Part shown: in pieces, positions 22,701-33,809 of the stretch
Layout of the letters: every line of letters begins with the position of its first letter
How positions within the stretch are numbered: position 1 is the first letter of the stretch
NCBI GenBank assembly: GCA_022376925.1
Contig: JAIOJX010000005.1
Span: forward strand, 15,714,501-15,778,500
Direction of reading: 5' to 3'
DNA length: 64,000 bases
Source: Tragulus kanchil
Lineage: Eukaryota; Chordata; Mammalia; Artiodactyla; Tragulidae
Notes under the pieces: model-generated
What the model saw: the letters and a program-made list of their open reading frames with translations, nothing else
Databases searched by the model: none
What the model was told of the DNA's origin: nothing
Position numbers and translations under genes: made by a program

Positions 22701-23048
22701 CTTGACTAAGTCTACCTTCTGTCCACTCTGCCTCTTTCATTCTGAATTCCAGGCGTTCTGGCTAGTTTGAAGTCACCAAGATTTTCTTGAGTTGGGGCTT
22801 TATTGTGCGTTGTCTCCCCACCATTCTTCTTGGGGTTAGCTTTGATTTTGAGGGGATCTTAACTAAAGTATTGCTTCAGACAGGCTTTCGCTGACTGCTC
22901 TATGTATAGTCATCTCTGCCCCTGTCTAAGCCCTGTGATTGTTTCCTTGACAACCACAATCTATAGTTTTTATACCCTTGCAAGGTGTCTCACTAAAGAA
23001 TTCTTTGTCAAATGATGCGATGAATGAGAAGCTTACATTCTTTTCTTC
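22701..23048 (+). mobile_element. L2 LINE 3' end (second copy)
   Basis: Right part of the L2 at 21560, repeated in duplication G. Confidence 0.6.
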
Positions 23049-23265
23049 CCTTTTCTCTCTTCTCTGTTTTCATTTAATCTTTCCCTCATTTTTTCAGTCT
23101 ATGTAGCTTTTATAAACTAGATTATGAAAGTTTCTATCCGTGTCAAAAAAAAAGGATTTGACAGTATTTAAGTGTGTAAGGAAGAAATAAAGGTCACTAA
23201 AATTCCATCACCCAGAGGAAGTCAGATCAGAACTGACCTTTTCTTATATATTCGTAAAATCTACT

Positions 23266-23488
23266 GGGCTTCCCCAGTGGCTCAGCAGTAAAGAATCTGC
23301 CTGCCATTCAGGAGACCCAGGAGACATGGGTTTGATCGCTGGGTCAGGAAGATCCCTTGCAAAAGGGCATGGCAACCCATTCCAATATTTTTCCCTGGGA
23401 AATCCCATGGACAGAGGAGCCCGGTGGGCTATTTATAATAGTCCATGAGGTCATAAAGAGTTCGACATGACTGAAGCAAATGAACAAA
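23266..23488 (+). mobile_element. Bov-tA SINE (second copy)
   Basis: Duplicate of 22203-22425, one base different in the head. Confidence 0.9.
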
Positions 23489-23769
23489 GCATAGAATCTA
23501 TTTCTTAATTTTAAATAGCAGTTGAGAGCCATATTTTTGTTTTCAAAATTTGAAACCAAGTTGCTATCCCCTTGAAAGGTCTTCAACTCATTGGATCTGT
23601 GTGTGCTTTTCCTCCTGTTGCCCCTGGTGTTCTTCTTTTCTGTTCCAGTGAGTCAGGCTGGTCCTGCATTTTTTTAGGCGTAATCCGGTGGCATTTATCT
23701 TTGGTTAAAAAAAAGTCGCGGTTATTCTTGTCTTGAGCTGCCAGCATTGCAGGCTGGGCATTTCAGTGC

Positions 23770-24190
23770 TTTGGGTTGTGTATTTGGAGAAGCTGACAGC
23801 TGCCGGTGCTATTTCCAATACATTTTAAGATCCTCCCAGGATGTGACCATGGGGATGTTTGTCATTTTTCAGACAAGGGCTATAGATGCACAATTGGTGA
23901 GTGATAAGCGGAGGTGAAAACTAGGTGAGAAATTCTTCAACAGATTGTAGTGTGCCATCTCATATCTGGAGGAGGAGATGTGTTCCCTTGAGCTGCTCTC
24001 ACAACCTCCTCTGCCTGAACTTGGGGGCAGCCACAGACGCAGAGGGCTTTGGAGGCTCAAGGAGCGTTGATATGTTTCCAAAACAAAAAGCGCAAGTTCT
24101 ATTCTCTCCTGCCATGTTTATGTGGCAAGACCAGTGCCACATGGGCTGTGCAACTGCCGTTCTCTTAATATCCAACGTTCGTGTATACAT
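23770..24190. other. Unannotated stretch
   Basis: No repeat recognised. Open frames at 23925 (+) and 23869 (-) run partly into the BovB and have no gene context. Confidence 0.4.
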
Positions 24191-24455
24191 CAGGTCAGTC
24201 CAGTCACTCAGTCATGACCCCATGGACGGCAGCACGCCAGGCTTCTCTTTCCTTCACCATCTCCAGGAGCCCGCTCAAACTCATGTCTGTTGACTCTGTG
24301 ATACCATTCAACCATCCTGTCCTCTGTCATCCCACTCTCATTTTGCTTTCTGTTTTTCCCAGCATCAGGGCCTTTTCCAATGAGTGGGCTTTCCACAGCA
24401 GGTGGCCAAAATATTGGAGCTTCAGCTTCAGCATCCTTCCTTCCAATGAATATTC
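24191..24455 (-). mobile_element. BovB LINE 3' end
   Basis: Antisense BovB 3' end: cagtcactcagtcatgaccc, gctcaaactcatgtctgttg, ggtggccaaaatattggagc. 5'-truncated at about 24455, where a Bov-tA begins. Confidence 0.87.
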
Positions 24456-24467
24456 ATGTATGCATAG

Positions 24468-24672
24468 AGCTTCCCTGGTGCTCAATGGTAAAGAATCTAC
24501 CTGTAGTGCGGCTTTGATCCCTGGGTCAGGATGATACCCTGGAGAAGGAAATGGCAACCCACTCCAGTATTCTTGTCTGGAAGATCCCCATGGACAGAGG
24601 AGCTTGGCAGGCTACAGTCTGTGGGATCACAGAAAGTTGGACATGACTTAGCGACTAAATTATAACAACAAT
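24468..24672 (+). mobile_element. Bov-tA SINE with 12-bp target duplication
   Basis: Complete element, head agcttccctggtgctcaatg, body to gacatgacttagcgac. A perfect 12-bp target duplication atgtatgcatag lies at 24456-24467 and 24673-24684. Confidence 0.95.
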
Positions 24673-25101
24673 ATGTATGCATAGCACTGTTCCAGCATAT
24701 ATATGTTGGACCCTGGCACTATTTCATAGTCTTTAAATTACCCGCTAACCAACCAACCAGCAAACGAACAAATGAAAAACTCTGATTTTTCTCTTTAAAA
24801 AGGAGAACATTTGGATCAATGGGGGGCAATGGGCAAGTTCTTCTCTTCTCTGAGTATTGAAATACACAGTGGAATTGTGTTTCTAGTTGTTCCTATTCAC
24901 CTCCAGCTCAGTCCGTAAACAATTCATGGACGCTGTTTTGGGATCTGATTGGACCGAGAAATCTCATTTTATTTTTAGTAGGGCCAATTTGATGGATTCT
25001 CTTAAAATTAGTTTGCAACCTGAAGCCTAACTGACGTTTAAATTAAATCCTTATTTCTCTCCTTTTGTATAACATTGAAGTGTTTGATAGTCTAAGAATT
25101 T

Positions 25102-25421
25102 TAAAAAAAAATATTTATTTATTTATGGCTCTTCTGGGTTTTTGCTGTCACAGGCTCTTCTCTGAGAGGTGCAGGGAGTGGGGGCTTCTCTCTAGGTGAG
25201 GTGAGCAGGCTTCTTGTTGTGGTGACTTTTCTTGTTTTGAAACTCTAGGGCTCACAGGCTTCAGTAGTTGCGACACCGAGGCTCTAGAACCCGGACTCCA
25301 TAGTGGTGGCTCACAGGTTTAGTTGCTCCACAGCATGTGGGATCTTCCTGGATCAGGAATTGAACACATGTCTCCTGCATTGGCAGGCAAACTCTTTACC
25401 ACTGAGCTACCAGGGAAGCCC
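25102..25421 (-). mobile_element. CHR-type tRNA-Glu SINE, long form
   Basis: A long artiodactyl tRNA-Glu SINE in reverse. The A-rich tail is at 25102-25125, the body has gtgcagggagtgggggcttc and gaggtgagcaggcttcttg, and the head ends gctaccagggaagcc. Imperfect target duplication agtctaag/agtctagg at 25089 and 25423. Confidence 0.88.
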
Positions 25422-26188
25422 CAGTCTAGGGATTCTTAATTTGTTGTTTAAATCCAGAACTGTTTTACTTGGCTATAACTACTTAAGAAAACTGTCAGTG
25501 CTTGTTTTGGTGAGAGGAGGATGCAGGCAGTGAGCATGTTAGTATTTGCATAATTACTTGATGTAAGAATGTGTATTACCCCTGGAAGGCTGGAGCAGGT
25601 ACTGTGGGTGGTCTGCCCACTGCCTGTATCATTTCATTAGCTTCAGACTTCCAACTGTGAATTAACACCAGCCCCTAGAAACTCTTCATCTGTGGTTGAT
25701 GGGAGACAGGGTGTAATGACTCCAGCTCCTTCACCCCTTGGGTGGGATGATTCTAAGGCCTGTTTGTCTCAGACTTTCCTGATGGAGTTAAGTCCTAGTG
25801 ATGGCTTCACAACACAGCCGTCATTAGTTATCCTTCCTTTCCTGCTTTTTCTCTACCAGTAATCCCTATACTTCCTTAATCAACTATTTGCAGTCAGATC
25901 TTTGTCTCAAATCAAATCAAATTTCAGTTTTGGGGCTACCTAATCTAAAACAAACCTCTTACTTTCAGGCAACATTTATATCAGTTATCCCAGGTCAGTC
26001 CGTAAACAATTCATGGATGCTGTTTTGGGATCTGATTGGACCGAGAAATCTCATTTTATTTTTAGTAGGGCCAATTTGATGGATTCTCTTAAAATTAGTT
26101 TGCAACCTGAAGCCTAACTGACGTTTAAATTAAATCCTTATTTCTCTCCTTTTGTATAACATTGAAGTGTTTGATAGTCTAAGAATTT

Positions 26189-26508
26189 TAAAAAAAAATA
26201 TTTATTTATTTATGGCTCTTCTGGGTTTTTGCTGTCACAGGCTCTTCTCTGAGAGGTGCAGGGAGTGGGGGCTTCTCTCTAGGTGAGGTGAGCAGGCTTC
26301 TTGTTGTGGTGACTTTTCTTGTTTTGAAACTCTAGGGCTCACAGGCTTCAGTAGTTGCGACACCGAGGCTCTAGAACCCGGACTCCATAGTGGTGGCTCA
26401 CAGGTTTAGTTGCTCCACAGCATGTGGGATCTTCCTGGATCAGGAATTGAACACATGTCTCCTGCATTGGCAGGCAAACTCTTTACCACTGAGCTACCAG
26501 GGAAGCCC
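26189..26508 (-). mobile_element. CHR-type SINE (second copy)
   Basis: Duplicate of 25102-25421 in duplication H. Confidence 0.88.
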
Positions 26509-27397
26509 CAGTCTAGGGATTCTTAATTTGTTGTTTAAATCCAGAACTGTTTTACTTGGCTATAACTACTTAAGAAAACTGTCAGTGCTTGTTTTGGTGA
26601 GAGGAGGATGCAGGCAGTGAGCATGTTAGTATTTGCATAATTACTTGATGTAAGAATGTGTATTACCCCTGGAAGGCTGGAGCAGGTACTGTGGGTGGTC
26701 TGCCCACTGCCTGTATCATTTCATTAGCTTCAGACTTCCAACTGTGAATTAACACCAGCCCCTAGAAACTCTTCATCTGTGGTTGATGGGAGACAGGGTG
26801 TAATGACTCCAGCTCCTTCACCCCTTGGGTGGGATGATTCTAAGGCCTGTTTGTCTCAGACTTTCCTGATGGAGTTAAGTCCTAGTGATGGCTTCACAAC
26901 ACAGCCGTCATTAGTTATCCTTCCTTTCCTGCTTTTTCTCTACCAGTAATCCCTATACTTCCTTAATCAACTATTTGCAGTCAGATCTTTGTCTCAAATC
27001 AAATGAAATCAAATTTCAGTTTTGGGGCTACCTAATCTAAAACAAACCTCTTACTTTCAGGCAACATTTATATCAGTTATCCCAGGTAGATAAAAGCACT
27101 CCTGGTTTAATCCTCTCAACAGGTACTTATTTTCATTATCTGGTAGCACATATTGTTAATTTCTTCTCAGTGTTGTCTTTGTTATTTTTCCTTTTTAAAG
27201 GGAAGGCTTTTGAAGATCTAAAACTTGATTGAAATGATGAAAATATCATACAGTAAGAGCATCAGAAAACTAAATACCTAGGCTAAGCATTATCATATTT
27301 TAAGAGTTCCCGGTTTCAATAATGACAATTTTTTTAAAGTTTACCTTCCTCCCTCCAATATGAAGACCTTTTGAATTTTTATTTTTAATAATTATTA

Positions 27398-27493
27398 TTT
27401 TTTGGCCAAACGATGCAGCATTTGGGATTCTAGTTCCCAGACCGGGGATTGAACCCTGCAAAGTCTTAACCACTGGACTGCCAGGGAAGTCCT
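27398..27493 (-). mobile_element. Short tRNA-Glu SINE
   Basis: Reverse element of about 96 bp: ttttggccaaacgatgcag, then ccggggattgaaccctg (B box) and actgccagggaagtcc (head). Confidence 0.82.
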
Positions 27494-27760
27494 CAGTAGT
27501 GACCCTTTAAGACAGAACAGAATATGCATCGTGTTAAATTTAGTGACTAAACTTACCATTATGCTTTTATTGTTGCTTTCCATATCATCTTCCCTATTAT
27601 AGGATAGCCAGAGACTTATAAAGAATTTGTCATTTTTTGTGAAGGTAAGGTTTGAGGTCAAATACCATGTCATTCACATCAGTGTAAGAGCTCTTCATTA
27701 TGGTTTGCCCCTTAAGTTTCTAGGACGTCATTAAATGTAAAATAAAAGATTTTACTGAAA

Positions 27761-28062
27761 GGCTTCCCTGGTGGCTCAGTGGTAAAGAGTTCGTCTGCCA
27801 GTGCAGCAGACATGGGTTCGATCCCTGATCTGGGAAGATCCCAAATGCTGCGGAGCAACTAAGCCCGTGAGCCACAATGATTGAGCCTGGGCTCTAGAGC
27901 CTCGGAGCCGCAACTATGGAGCCCATGTGCCGCAATTATTGAAGCCCACGTGCCTTAGAGCCCGAGTTCCACAACAAGAGAAGCCACCACAACAAGAAGC
28001 CTGCTCACCTCCACTAGAGAGGAGCCCCCACTCCCTGCAGCTAGAGAAGAGCCTGCAGCAGC
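27761..28062 (+). mobile_element. CHR-type tRNA-Glu SINE, long form
   Basis: Complete: head ggcttccctggtggctcagt, B box gggttcgatccctgatc, then the repeated gagcc/gaagcc body and gcctgcagcagcagatgatc. Confidence 0.9.
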
Positions 28063-28340
28063 AGATGATCTGGCAATTACACCTACAGAAGACACCTGCT
28101 CCTTGAAATTCAGGGGGTAAGTGTAACTGGGGGACAGTTAATTGCTTAGCTTCACAGCTCTTGTTTGAGCTCCGAATTGTGCCAGGAATGTGAATGTGTG
28201 TCTAGCCTTGGTCACTTTGGTAATGAGGTCAGATGTCATGACGGAACCAGATTCAACTTCACTAACTGCAGGCTTCAGTCTGTATTGGGTCAGAAGTGTA
28301 TCCTGAGTCATAGAGAGAAAAGCAGCAGAATATGATGACT

Positions 28341-28520
28341 GAGGAGTACATGCTCGGGGCGGGGGCAGCCTGGGTGCAAAGCCTCGCTCTGCTACTTCCT
28401 GTCCCCAGTAAAGCAAAGATAATTCCAGCCCTTTAGGGTGTATGTAGAGATTAAATTGGTAAAGTGATTCAAGCACAGTGCCTGATAAACAGTAAGACCT
28501 TGGTAAATGTTGCCGTTGTT
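28341..28520 (+). mobile_element. MIR (5' part), split by BovB
   Basis: MIR wording: gcctgggtgcaaagcctcgc, then agattaaattggtaaag and gtgcctgataaacagtaag. It is interrupted at about 28521 by a BovB fragment and may resume at 28797. Confidence 0.65.
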
Positions 28521-28796
28521 GTTTTTCAGTCACTAAGTTGTGTCCGACCCTTTTGGACCCCATGGACTTTAGCATACCAGGCTTCCCTGTTTTTCACCAT
28601 CTCCTGGAGTTTCCTCAAACTCATGTGCATTGGCTTGGTGATGCCATCCAACCATCTCATCTGCTGTTGCCCTCTTCTCCTTTGCCTTCAGTCTTTGTCA
28701 GCGTCAGGGTCTTTTCTAATGAGGCGTCTCTTCCCATCAGGTGGCCAAAGTGTTGGAGCTTCAGCTTCAGTCCTTCAGTGAATACTCGAGGTTGAT
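28521..28796 (-). mobile_element. BovB LINE 3' end inserted in MIR
   Basis: Antisense BovB 3' end: cagtcactaagttgtgtccg, gtgatgccatccaaccatc, ggtggccaaagtgttggagc. Confidence 0.88.
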
Positions 28797-28874
28797 TGGT
28801 AGCTGCTGTTAGGGTAGTTTATTGTCCAAGTTTCTAGGGCGTCATTAAATGTAAAATAAAAGATTTTACTGAAA

Positions 28875-29176
28875 GGCTTCCCTGGTGGCTCAGTGGTAAA
28901 GAGTTCGTCTGCCAGTGCAGCAGACATGGGTTCGATCCCTGATCTGGGAAGATCCCAAATGCTGCGGAGCAACTAAGCCCGTGAGCCACAATGATTGAGC
29001 CTGGGCTCTAGAGCCTCGGAGCCGCAACTATGGAGCCCATGTGCACGCAATTATTGAAGCCCACGTGCCTTAGAGCCCGAGCTCCACAACAAGAGAAGCC
29101 ACCACAACAAGAAGCCTGCTCACCTCCACTAGAGAGGAGCCCCCACTCCCTGCAGCTAGAGAAGAGCCTGCAGCAG
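28875..29176 (+). mobile_element. CHR-type SINE (second copy)
   Basis: Duplicate of 27761-28062 in duplication I. Confidence 0.9.
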
Positions 29177-29454
29177 CAGATGATCTGGCAATTACACCTA
29201 CAGAAGACACCTGCTCCTTGAAATTCAGGGGGTAAGTGTAACTGGGGGACAGTTAATTGCTTAGCTTCACAGCTCTTGTTTGAGCTCCGAATTGTGCCAG
29301 GAATGTGAATGTGTGTCTAGCCTTGGTCACTTTGGTAATGAGGTCAGATGTCATGACGGAACCAGATTCAACTTCACTAACTGCAGGCTTCAGTCTGTAT
29401 TGGGTCAGAAGTGTATCCTGAGTCATAGAGAAAAAGCAGCAGAATATGATGACT

Positions 29455-29634
29455 GAGGAGTACATGCTCGGGGCGGGGGCAGCCTGGGTGCAAAGCCTCG
29501 CTCTGCTACTTCCTGTCCCCAGTAAAGCAAAGATAATTCCAGCCCTTTAGGGTGTATGTAGAGATTAAATTGGTAAAGTGATTCAAGCACAGTGCCTGAT
29601 AAACAGTAAGACCTTGGTAAATGTTGCCGTTGTT
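29455..29634 (+). mobile_element. MIR (second copy)
   Basis: Duplicate of 28341-28520. Confidence 0.65.
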
Positions 29635-29910
29635 GTTTTTCAGTCACTAAGTTGTGTCCGACCCTTTTGGACCCCATGGACTTTAGCATACCAGGCTTCC
29701 CTGTTTTTCACCATCTCCTGGAGTTTCCTCAAACTCATGTGCATTGGCTTGGTGATGCCATCCAACCATCTCATCTGCTGTTGCCCTCTTCTCCTTTGCC
29801 TTCAGTCTTTGTCAGCGTCAGGGTCTTTTCTAATGAGGCGTCTCTTCCCATCAGGTGGCCAAAGTGTTGGAGCTTCAGCTTCAGTCCTTCAGTGAATACT
29901 CGAGGTTGAT
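29635..29910 (-). mobile_element. BovB LINE 3' end (second copy)
   Basis: Duplicate of 28521-28796. Confidence 0.88.
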
Positions 29911-30071
29911 TGGTAGCTGCTGTTAGGGTAGTTTATTGTCCAAACCACTACTCTTTCAAAAATGAAAAAGGGTACTATGATGAGATTTATTGTAAATATG
30001 TATATTTTGCATGACTGTATTTTAACTGAAAAATTGATTTTATTTTATGGATAGGCCCACAGAATAGTTCT

Positions 30072-30351
30072 TTTTTTTTTTTTTTTAAATTTTGGCCTCT
30101 CTTATTGGTGTTTTGTTTATTTATTTTTCATCTATCTTTATTCTTTGGCCTGTGTGGGCCTCCCATTGCAGTGGCCTCTCTCACTGCAGAGCACCAGCTC
30201 TGGGCGCATGTGCTCCAGAGCGCTGGCTTGTAATTGGACACACCAGTCCAGCAACTGCACAGCACGTGGGCTCTTCCTGGGCCAGGGATTGAACCGGTGC
30301 TCCTTGCACTGCAAGATGAACTCTTTACCCACTGGACCACAAGGGAAGCCC
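30072..30351 (-). mobile_element. tRNA-Glu-headed SINE, GGATGAAAATA-tailed type
   Basis: Complete element in reverse, including the far 3' word aaattttggcctctcttattg that several shorter copies lack. Perfect 12-bp target duplication cagaatagttct at 30060-30071 and 30352-30363. Confidence 0.94.
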
Positions 30352-30444
30352 CAGAATAGTTCTGTTTAGATACATTTGACAATGAAATTCTTTCCAAAAC
30401 ATGAATATCCATATGCATTAACGCAAAATAAAAACAAATTTTGT

Positions 30445-31045
30445 CTTAGTTGAACAGTACGCATCCTTTTGAAATAGTTTTTCATTTTCTTCAGATCTAT
30501 GCTCAAGTGTGGAGATAGCTGGATCATAGGGTAGTTCTATGTTTAGTTTTTCCAGTACCTTCTGTGTTGTTTTCCATAGTGGCTGGATAAATACTCCCAC
30601 CACCAGTGTGCGAGGGTTCCCTTTTCTCCACGTCTTTGCCAGCATTTGTTATTTGTGTGTGTGTGTATGCGTGTGTTTAATGATGGGCATTTTGACAGGT
30701 GTGAGATGCTACTGCAGTGCAGTTTTGATTTGCATTTGTCTGGTGATTAGTGATGTTGAACGTCTCATCAGGTACTTGTCAGCCATCTATGTTGTCTTCA
30801 GAAAAGAAGTCTTCTGTTCATTTCAAAATCAGGGTTTTTAGATACTGAGTTGTGTGAGCTTTTTATATATTTACCTCTTATCAGTCATATCATTTACAAA
30901 TATTTTCTCTCATTGAGGAGGCTGTATTTTCGTTTGTTGATGATTTCCTTTGCTGTGCAGAAGCTTGTAAGTTTAATTGGGTCCCATTTGTTTCCCTTTT
31001 TGCAAGTTTTATTTTTAATAATTTTAATCCTCCAGAAGCTTAAAA
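30445..31045 (-). mobile_element. L1 ORF2 relic
   Basis: Reverse L1. The minus strand still encodes scraps of the ORF2 C-terminal end (QPLWKTTQKVLEKLNIELPY). The plus strand reads as the familiar antisense ttttgatttgcatttgtctg and tgctgtgcagaagcttgtaag. Both ends are truncated and the frames are broken. It crosses the left edge of duplication J. Confidence 0.85.
30652..30682. repeat. (TG)n microsatellite within L1
   Basis: A short TG run with an ATGCG interruption. It is repeated at 31748-31778 in duplication J. Confidence 0.8.
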
Positions 31046-31578
31046 AGCTGAAGGTTTTTGGTGCTCCTTGAAGTCTTGATTAAAACTTCTGATACTGAAC
31101 AAAATGCACCCCAAGTCTAGAGGACTCATTTACAAAAGAGTTCAGCATTGTAGGTGAGACATAGATTGACTTACTAAGTAGTTTCATTTGATGATGGGCA
31201 GTAAAGAGAAAAGTCTGGTATGGCTTTTTTTTTTTTTTAAATTCGATATCAGCTTCATTATAAAAAATGTGTAATGTAATTACTTGATATTCACAATTAC
31301 AAATTTGACATGTTAGGGTTTCCATTTCAGTTGGTAAAAACAACACAACTTCTTTGGCTGAGATTATTACTTGCATATATACACTCTAACCAATTCCAAT
31401 TATTTTTCTGTTCCATATTTGATTTTAAATTAGAAATCTTAATTTAGTGAGTTTCTTTTTTTTTTTGCCATGGACACCATGATCCACCAGAATGACTCTT
31501 ATCAAAATATACTATGTTTTGATTCAAACAAATACCAAATTATGGGGCCAGTATGTAATTTTATCTGGACAGGCTAAA

Positions 31579-32142
31579 CATTTTCTTCAGATCTATGCTC
31601 AAGTGTGGAGATAGCTGGATCATAGGGTAGTTCTATGTTTAGTTTTTCCAGTACCTTCTGTGTTGTTTTCCATAGTGGCTGGATAAATACTCCCACCACC
31701 AGTGTGCGAGGGTTCCCTTTTCTCCACGTCTTTGCCAGCATTTGTTATTTGTGTGTGTGTGTATGCGTGTGTTTAATGATGGGCATTTTGACAGGTGTGA
31801 GATGCTACTGCAGTGCAGTTTTGATTTGCATTTGTCTGGTGATTAGTGATGTTGAACGTCTCATCAGGTACTTGTCAGCCATCTATGTTGTCTTCAGAAA
31901 AGAAGTCTTCTGTTCATTTCAAAATCAGGGTTTTTAGATACTGAGTTGTGTGAGCTTTTTATATATTTACCTCTTATCAGTCATATCATTTACAAATATT
32001 TTCTCTCATTGAGGAGGCTGTATTTTCGTTTTGTTGATGATTTCCTTTGCTGTGCAGAAGCTTGTAAGTTTAATTGGGTCCCATTTGTTTCCCTTTTTGC
32101 AAGTTTTATTTTTAATAATTTTAATCCTCCAGAAGCTTAAAA
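31579..32142 (-). mobile_element. L1 ORF2 relic (second copy)
   Basis: Most of the L1 relic at 30445 repeated in duplication J copy 2, starting abruptly at the junction. One extra T at about 32032 shifts the open frames relative to the first copy. Confidence 0.85.
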
Positions 32143-32991
32143 AGCTGAAGGTTTTTGGTGCTCCTTGAAGTCTTGATTAAAACTTCTGATACTGAACAAA
32201 ATGCACCCCAAGTCTAGAGGACTCATTTACAAAAGAGTTCAGCATTGTAGGTGAGACATAGATTGACTTACTAAGTAGTTTCATTTGATGATGGGCAGTA
32301 AAGAGAAAAGTCTGGTATGGCTTTTTTTTTTTTTTAAATTCGATATCAGCTTCATTATAAAAAATGTGTAATGTAATTACTTGATATTCACAATTACAAA
32401 TTTGACATGTTAGGGTTTCCATTTCAGTTGGTAAAAACAACACAACTTCTTTGGCTGAGATTATTACTTGCATATATACACTCTAACCAATTCCAATTAT
32501 TTTTCTGTTCCATATTTGATTTTAAATTAGAAATCTTAATTTAGTGAGTTTCTTTTTTTTTTTGCCATGGACACCATGATCCACCAGAATGACTCTTATC
32601 AAAATATACTATGTTTTGATTCAAAAACAAATACATTTTGTGTTGAATTTTTAAACTAAATTTATAGGAAGAGTCTCAGTTATGTCAGATGTTTCATCTT
32701 GGACAGGCTAAATTTCAAAAAGGTTTGATTCCATGAATTGGATAAAAGCATTAAACCCTTGTTGAAATTCATGCATCTAAGTGAAGCCTTGATAATACAG
32801 AGATAAAATTAGCACAATTGAATTGCTTATAACATTCTTCTGCTTTCACTACCAACACATGATAGCTTTTGCTTTCCTTTTTGTGGATGAATACAAAAAC
32901 TGGAAATAAAAAAAATTGGCACCGTCAATTCGAACAGCAATCACTGGATCTAAGTGTTATGTAAGGACCTTGTACAGCTGCATGTGATAAA

Positions 32992-33276
32992 TCAAACCAC
33001 AAGTACAGGGTTCTCAAAACAGCTCCTCAGTTTTGTGTCTTTTATGTGCTTCCTCAGCAGTTTGTGTTCTGGGGCTTTCATTCGATGATTGTCGTCACTC
33101 TGTCCTTCCTGACTCTGAGAGGTGGCCAGTGATGACATTTGGTTCAGTTTCAGACCCATCGTTCGCTTACTTGAGAGGTTGCATTCAGCACTTTTATATC
33201 TTACTAAATATAAACTTCTATTTTTTGAGCTCATGGTTGTTGAAGAGCTAATGACAAAATCAAAAGGCAATGCCAA
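32992..33276 (-). other. Unrecognised open frame, possible retrocopy
   Basis: A 94-codon minus-strand frame, serine- and lysine-rich in its middle (for example SSLATSQSQEGQSDDNHRMK). It overlaps no interspersed repeat I recognise. I cannot name it. The stretch after its stop (32720-32990) resembles untranslated sequence more than repeats, so a processed pseudogene fragment is possible. A chance frame is equally likely. Confidence 0.15.
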
Positions 33277-33304
33277 ACTAACATAGTTAATAGATGTAGA
33301 TACC

Positions 33305-33404
33305 TATCATGGAGAGGAAACAACAACCCTCTCCAATAGTCTTGCCTGGAAAATTCCATGGATGGGGAAGCCTGGCGAGCTACAGTCCATGGGGTTTCAA
33401 ATAT
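33305..33404 (+). mobile_element. Bov-A unit
   Basis: Diverged Bov-A body without a head: atggagaggaaacaacaacc, cttgcctggaaaattccatg, gctacagtccatggggt. Confidence 0.8.
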
Positions 33405-33410
33405 ATATTT

Positions 33411-33625
33411 GGCTTCCCTGATGGCTCAGTGGTGAGGAGCCTGCCTGCAGTGCAGGAGACCCAGGTTTCATCCCTAGGTTGGGAAGATCCCCCTGGAGGA
33501 GGGCATGGCAACCCACTCCAGTGTTCTTGCCTGGAGAATTCCGTGGACAGAGGAGCCTGGCGGGCTGCAGTCCGTGGGGTCACACAGAGTCAGGCACGAC
33601 TGACGTGGCTGAGCAGCATCAGATA
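33411..33625 (+). mobile_element. Bov-tA SINE
   Basis: Complete and well preserved: ggcttccctgatggctcagt, ggttgggaagatccccctgg, and a body to gtcaggcacgactgacgtgg. A TA-rich spacer separates it from the preceding Bov-A unit. Confidence 0.93.
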
Positions 33626-33640
33626 TATATCATACAAGAA

Positions 33641-33808
33641 ATGAGCACAGGGAACTAGATTTAATCTCCTGAGATAAATCAAAATGGAAAAGGATATAAA
33701 AAAGAATGTATGTATGTCTATAACCGAGTCACTTTGTACAGAAGAAATGAATACAGCATTGCAAGTCAACTCTATTTCAATAAAAAAGTTTCAAAGTGTA
33801 AAAAGACC
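33641..33808 (+). mobile_element. L1 3' end
   Basis: Sense artiodactyl L1 3' terminus: gcacagggaactagattt, ccgagtcactttgtac, caactctatttcaataaaaa. It ends in a short A-rich tail. Confidence 0.85.
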
Positions 33809-33809
33809 A

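Larger units (their letters stand above)
21634..23765. repeat. Tandem duplication G (21634-22698 and 22699-about 23765)
   Basis: Direct copies offset by 1063 bp, the shortest of the set. Copy 1 ends cagcatcggtggcatttcag, a shortened version of the 23745-23770 sequence cagcattgcaggctgggcat. Substitutions: cccccgtgg versus ccccagtgg, and gctttcccc versus gctatcccc. Confidence 0.93.
24909..27087. repeat. Tandem duplication H (24909-25995 and 25996-about 27087)
   Basis: Direct copies offset by 1087 bp, both starting cagtccgtaaac. Differences: ggacgctg versus ggatgctg, and a five-base length change in a caaat run (25915 versus 27000). Confidence 0.93.
27714..29942. repeat. Tandem duplication I (27714-28827 and 28828-29942)
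   Basis: Direct copies offset by 1114 bp, starting aagtttctagg. Differences: ggacgtc/gggcgtc, gtgccgcaat/gtgcacgcaat, gagttcc/gagctcc and gagagaaaag/gagaaaaag. Several are single substitutions away from the junction, so allelic differences may contribute. Confidence 0.93.
30483..32715. repeat. Tandem duplication J (30483-31578 and 31579-about 32715)
   Basis: Direct copies offset by 1096 bp, starting cattttcttcagatc. The end of copy 1 (about 31530-31578) is a shortened, garbled version of 32625-32713. Both converge on ctggacaggctaaa/cttggacaggctaaa, but copy 1 lacks tens of bases. A T run differs by one base. Confidence 0.93.
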
